Assembly (NCBI GenBank): GCA_023434855.1
Contig: JAEYSJ010000375.1
Location: 1 to 23,295, forward strand
Origin: Bacillota bacterium
Lineage (GTDB): Bacteria; Bacillota_C; Negativicutes; JAEYSJ01
Direction: 5' to 3'
DNA: 23,295 nucleotides
Of this stretch, positions 22,866 to 23,295 are shown in pieces. Numbering within the stretch: the stretch's first letter is position 1; the number at the start of each line of letters is the position of its first letter. The translations under genes were made by a program, and so were the position numbers. Under the pieces are notes generated by a model. It did not search any database, was not told where the DNA came from, and saw nothing but the letters and a program-made list of their open reading frames with translations.

Positions 22866-23295
22866 TTACCTCAGTCCTTTCTTAATACAGCCGTACTGAG
22901 CAGCCTGCTTCTTTTTATCTGTTTTTTGCTCAGGTAGTTTTTTTCCCTCAACCTTGGGGCCGTTGATCAATTTCCTATACATATCCCAATTCGGATTAAT
23001 GCTGTGCAAGCAGGCAAGATTGTACACTTTTAAGTCAAGCGGTTCATTACGCTTATCGGTAGCAACATTCTCCCACTGCATAATGATTTTGCCTTTAACC
23101 TTACGAGGCACTAACTTTTCAGCAATTAATCCTTTAAAATAAATCTGATCATAGCCACGCATAAACAGCACTTCCGGTATATTGATACCCGCTTTTCTAA
23201 CGGCTCCCTGCAGCAGTTCTGCTTGTTGGTTATCCATGGGGAAATGCATGTATTTAGGGCCTGCTGTGTCGATCGAAAGTCGGTCCATAATATAC
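22866..23295 (-). CDS. Large terminase (GpA family), C-terminal part, cut by window end
   Basis: Only the last 143 or so codons are present; the frame stays open to the window edge, so the true start lies beyond 23295. The visible part has RLSIDTAGPKYMHFPM, a segment ending FKGLIAEKLVPRKVKG, then MQWENVATDKRNEPLDLKVY. That is the C-terminal signature of lambda/GpA-type terminases (W-x-x-x-x-x-x-R-N-E-x-L-D). The nuclease domain lies partly here, and the ATPase part is outside. An internal ATG at 23288 is not the start. Confidence 0.9.
   Translation of the reverse strand, partial: YIMDRLSIDTAGPKYMHFPMDNQQAELLQGAVRKAGINIPEVLFMRGYDQIYFKGLIAEKLVPRKVKGKIIMQWENVATDKRNEPLDLKVYNLACLHSINPNWDMYRKLINGPKVEGKKLPEQKTDKKKQAAQYGCIKKGLR

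Noticed and set aside
1..23295. CRISPR array, tRNA, rRNA or insertion sequence
   Set aside because: No regularly spaced repeats, cloverleaf-like sequence or transposase-like product was recognised on either strand.

Overview
The window is the late (structural and lysis) region of a tailed phage, almost certainly a prophage. It is read nearly entirely on the minus strand, so biological gene order runs from position 23295 down to 1. Strong Shine-Dalgarno sequences (AAGGAGG type), sigma-A-like promoters and two operators of the Bacillus DinR/LexA type (GAAC-N4-GTTC) point to a Firmicutes (Bacillota) host. Protein character and the multi-membrane-protein lysis region suggest a diderm member such as a Negativicutes (Sporomusa/Pelosinus-like), but that is inference.

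Head module (23295-17242): C-terminal part of a GpA-type large terminase, a DUF6148/gpW-like connector, lambda-type portal, ClpP-like prohead protease fused to a scaffold, decoration protein D, major capsid protein E, an FI-position protein, an FII/Phage_attach-like head-tail joining protein and a lambda gpZ-like protein. Tail module (17245-4280): a putative tail terminator, a small unknown protein, then a P2-type contractile tail: sheath FI, tube FII, chaperone E with its -1 frameshift extension E', tape measure T, X, D, V, U, W, J, I, tail fibre H and a DUF4376 fibre-assembly protein. The genome is therefore a lambda-like head joined to a P2-like myovirus tail. Stop/start overlaps (ATGA, GTGA, TAATG) link many genes.

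Accessory and lysis region (4253-1407): a small coiled-coil gene, one plus-strand gene (3470-4036) that looks like a moron, then a lysis cassette of small membrane proteins, a putative endolysin and a two-membrane-segment protein, closed by a UUCG-loop terminator.

Left end (1368-1): a separate minus-strand operon with its own strong promoter encodes a small basic protein, a 54-residue membrane protein (too short to be found by usual length cut-offs) and a winged-helix/AT-hook DNA-binding protein, followed by a terminator. A monocistronic 76-residue gene follows, with a near-consensus promoter carrying two LexA boxes, so it should be an SOS gene. It ends before a long bidirectional terminator-like hairpin. 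The most interesting items are the SOS gene, the moron with a hairpin over its ribosome binding site, a membrane gene that seems to start at AUU, and the programmed frameshift in E/E'. No integrase, repressor, tRNA, CRISPR array or insertion sequence is visible.
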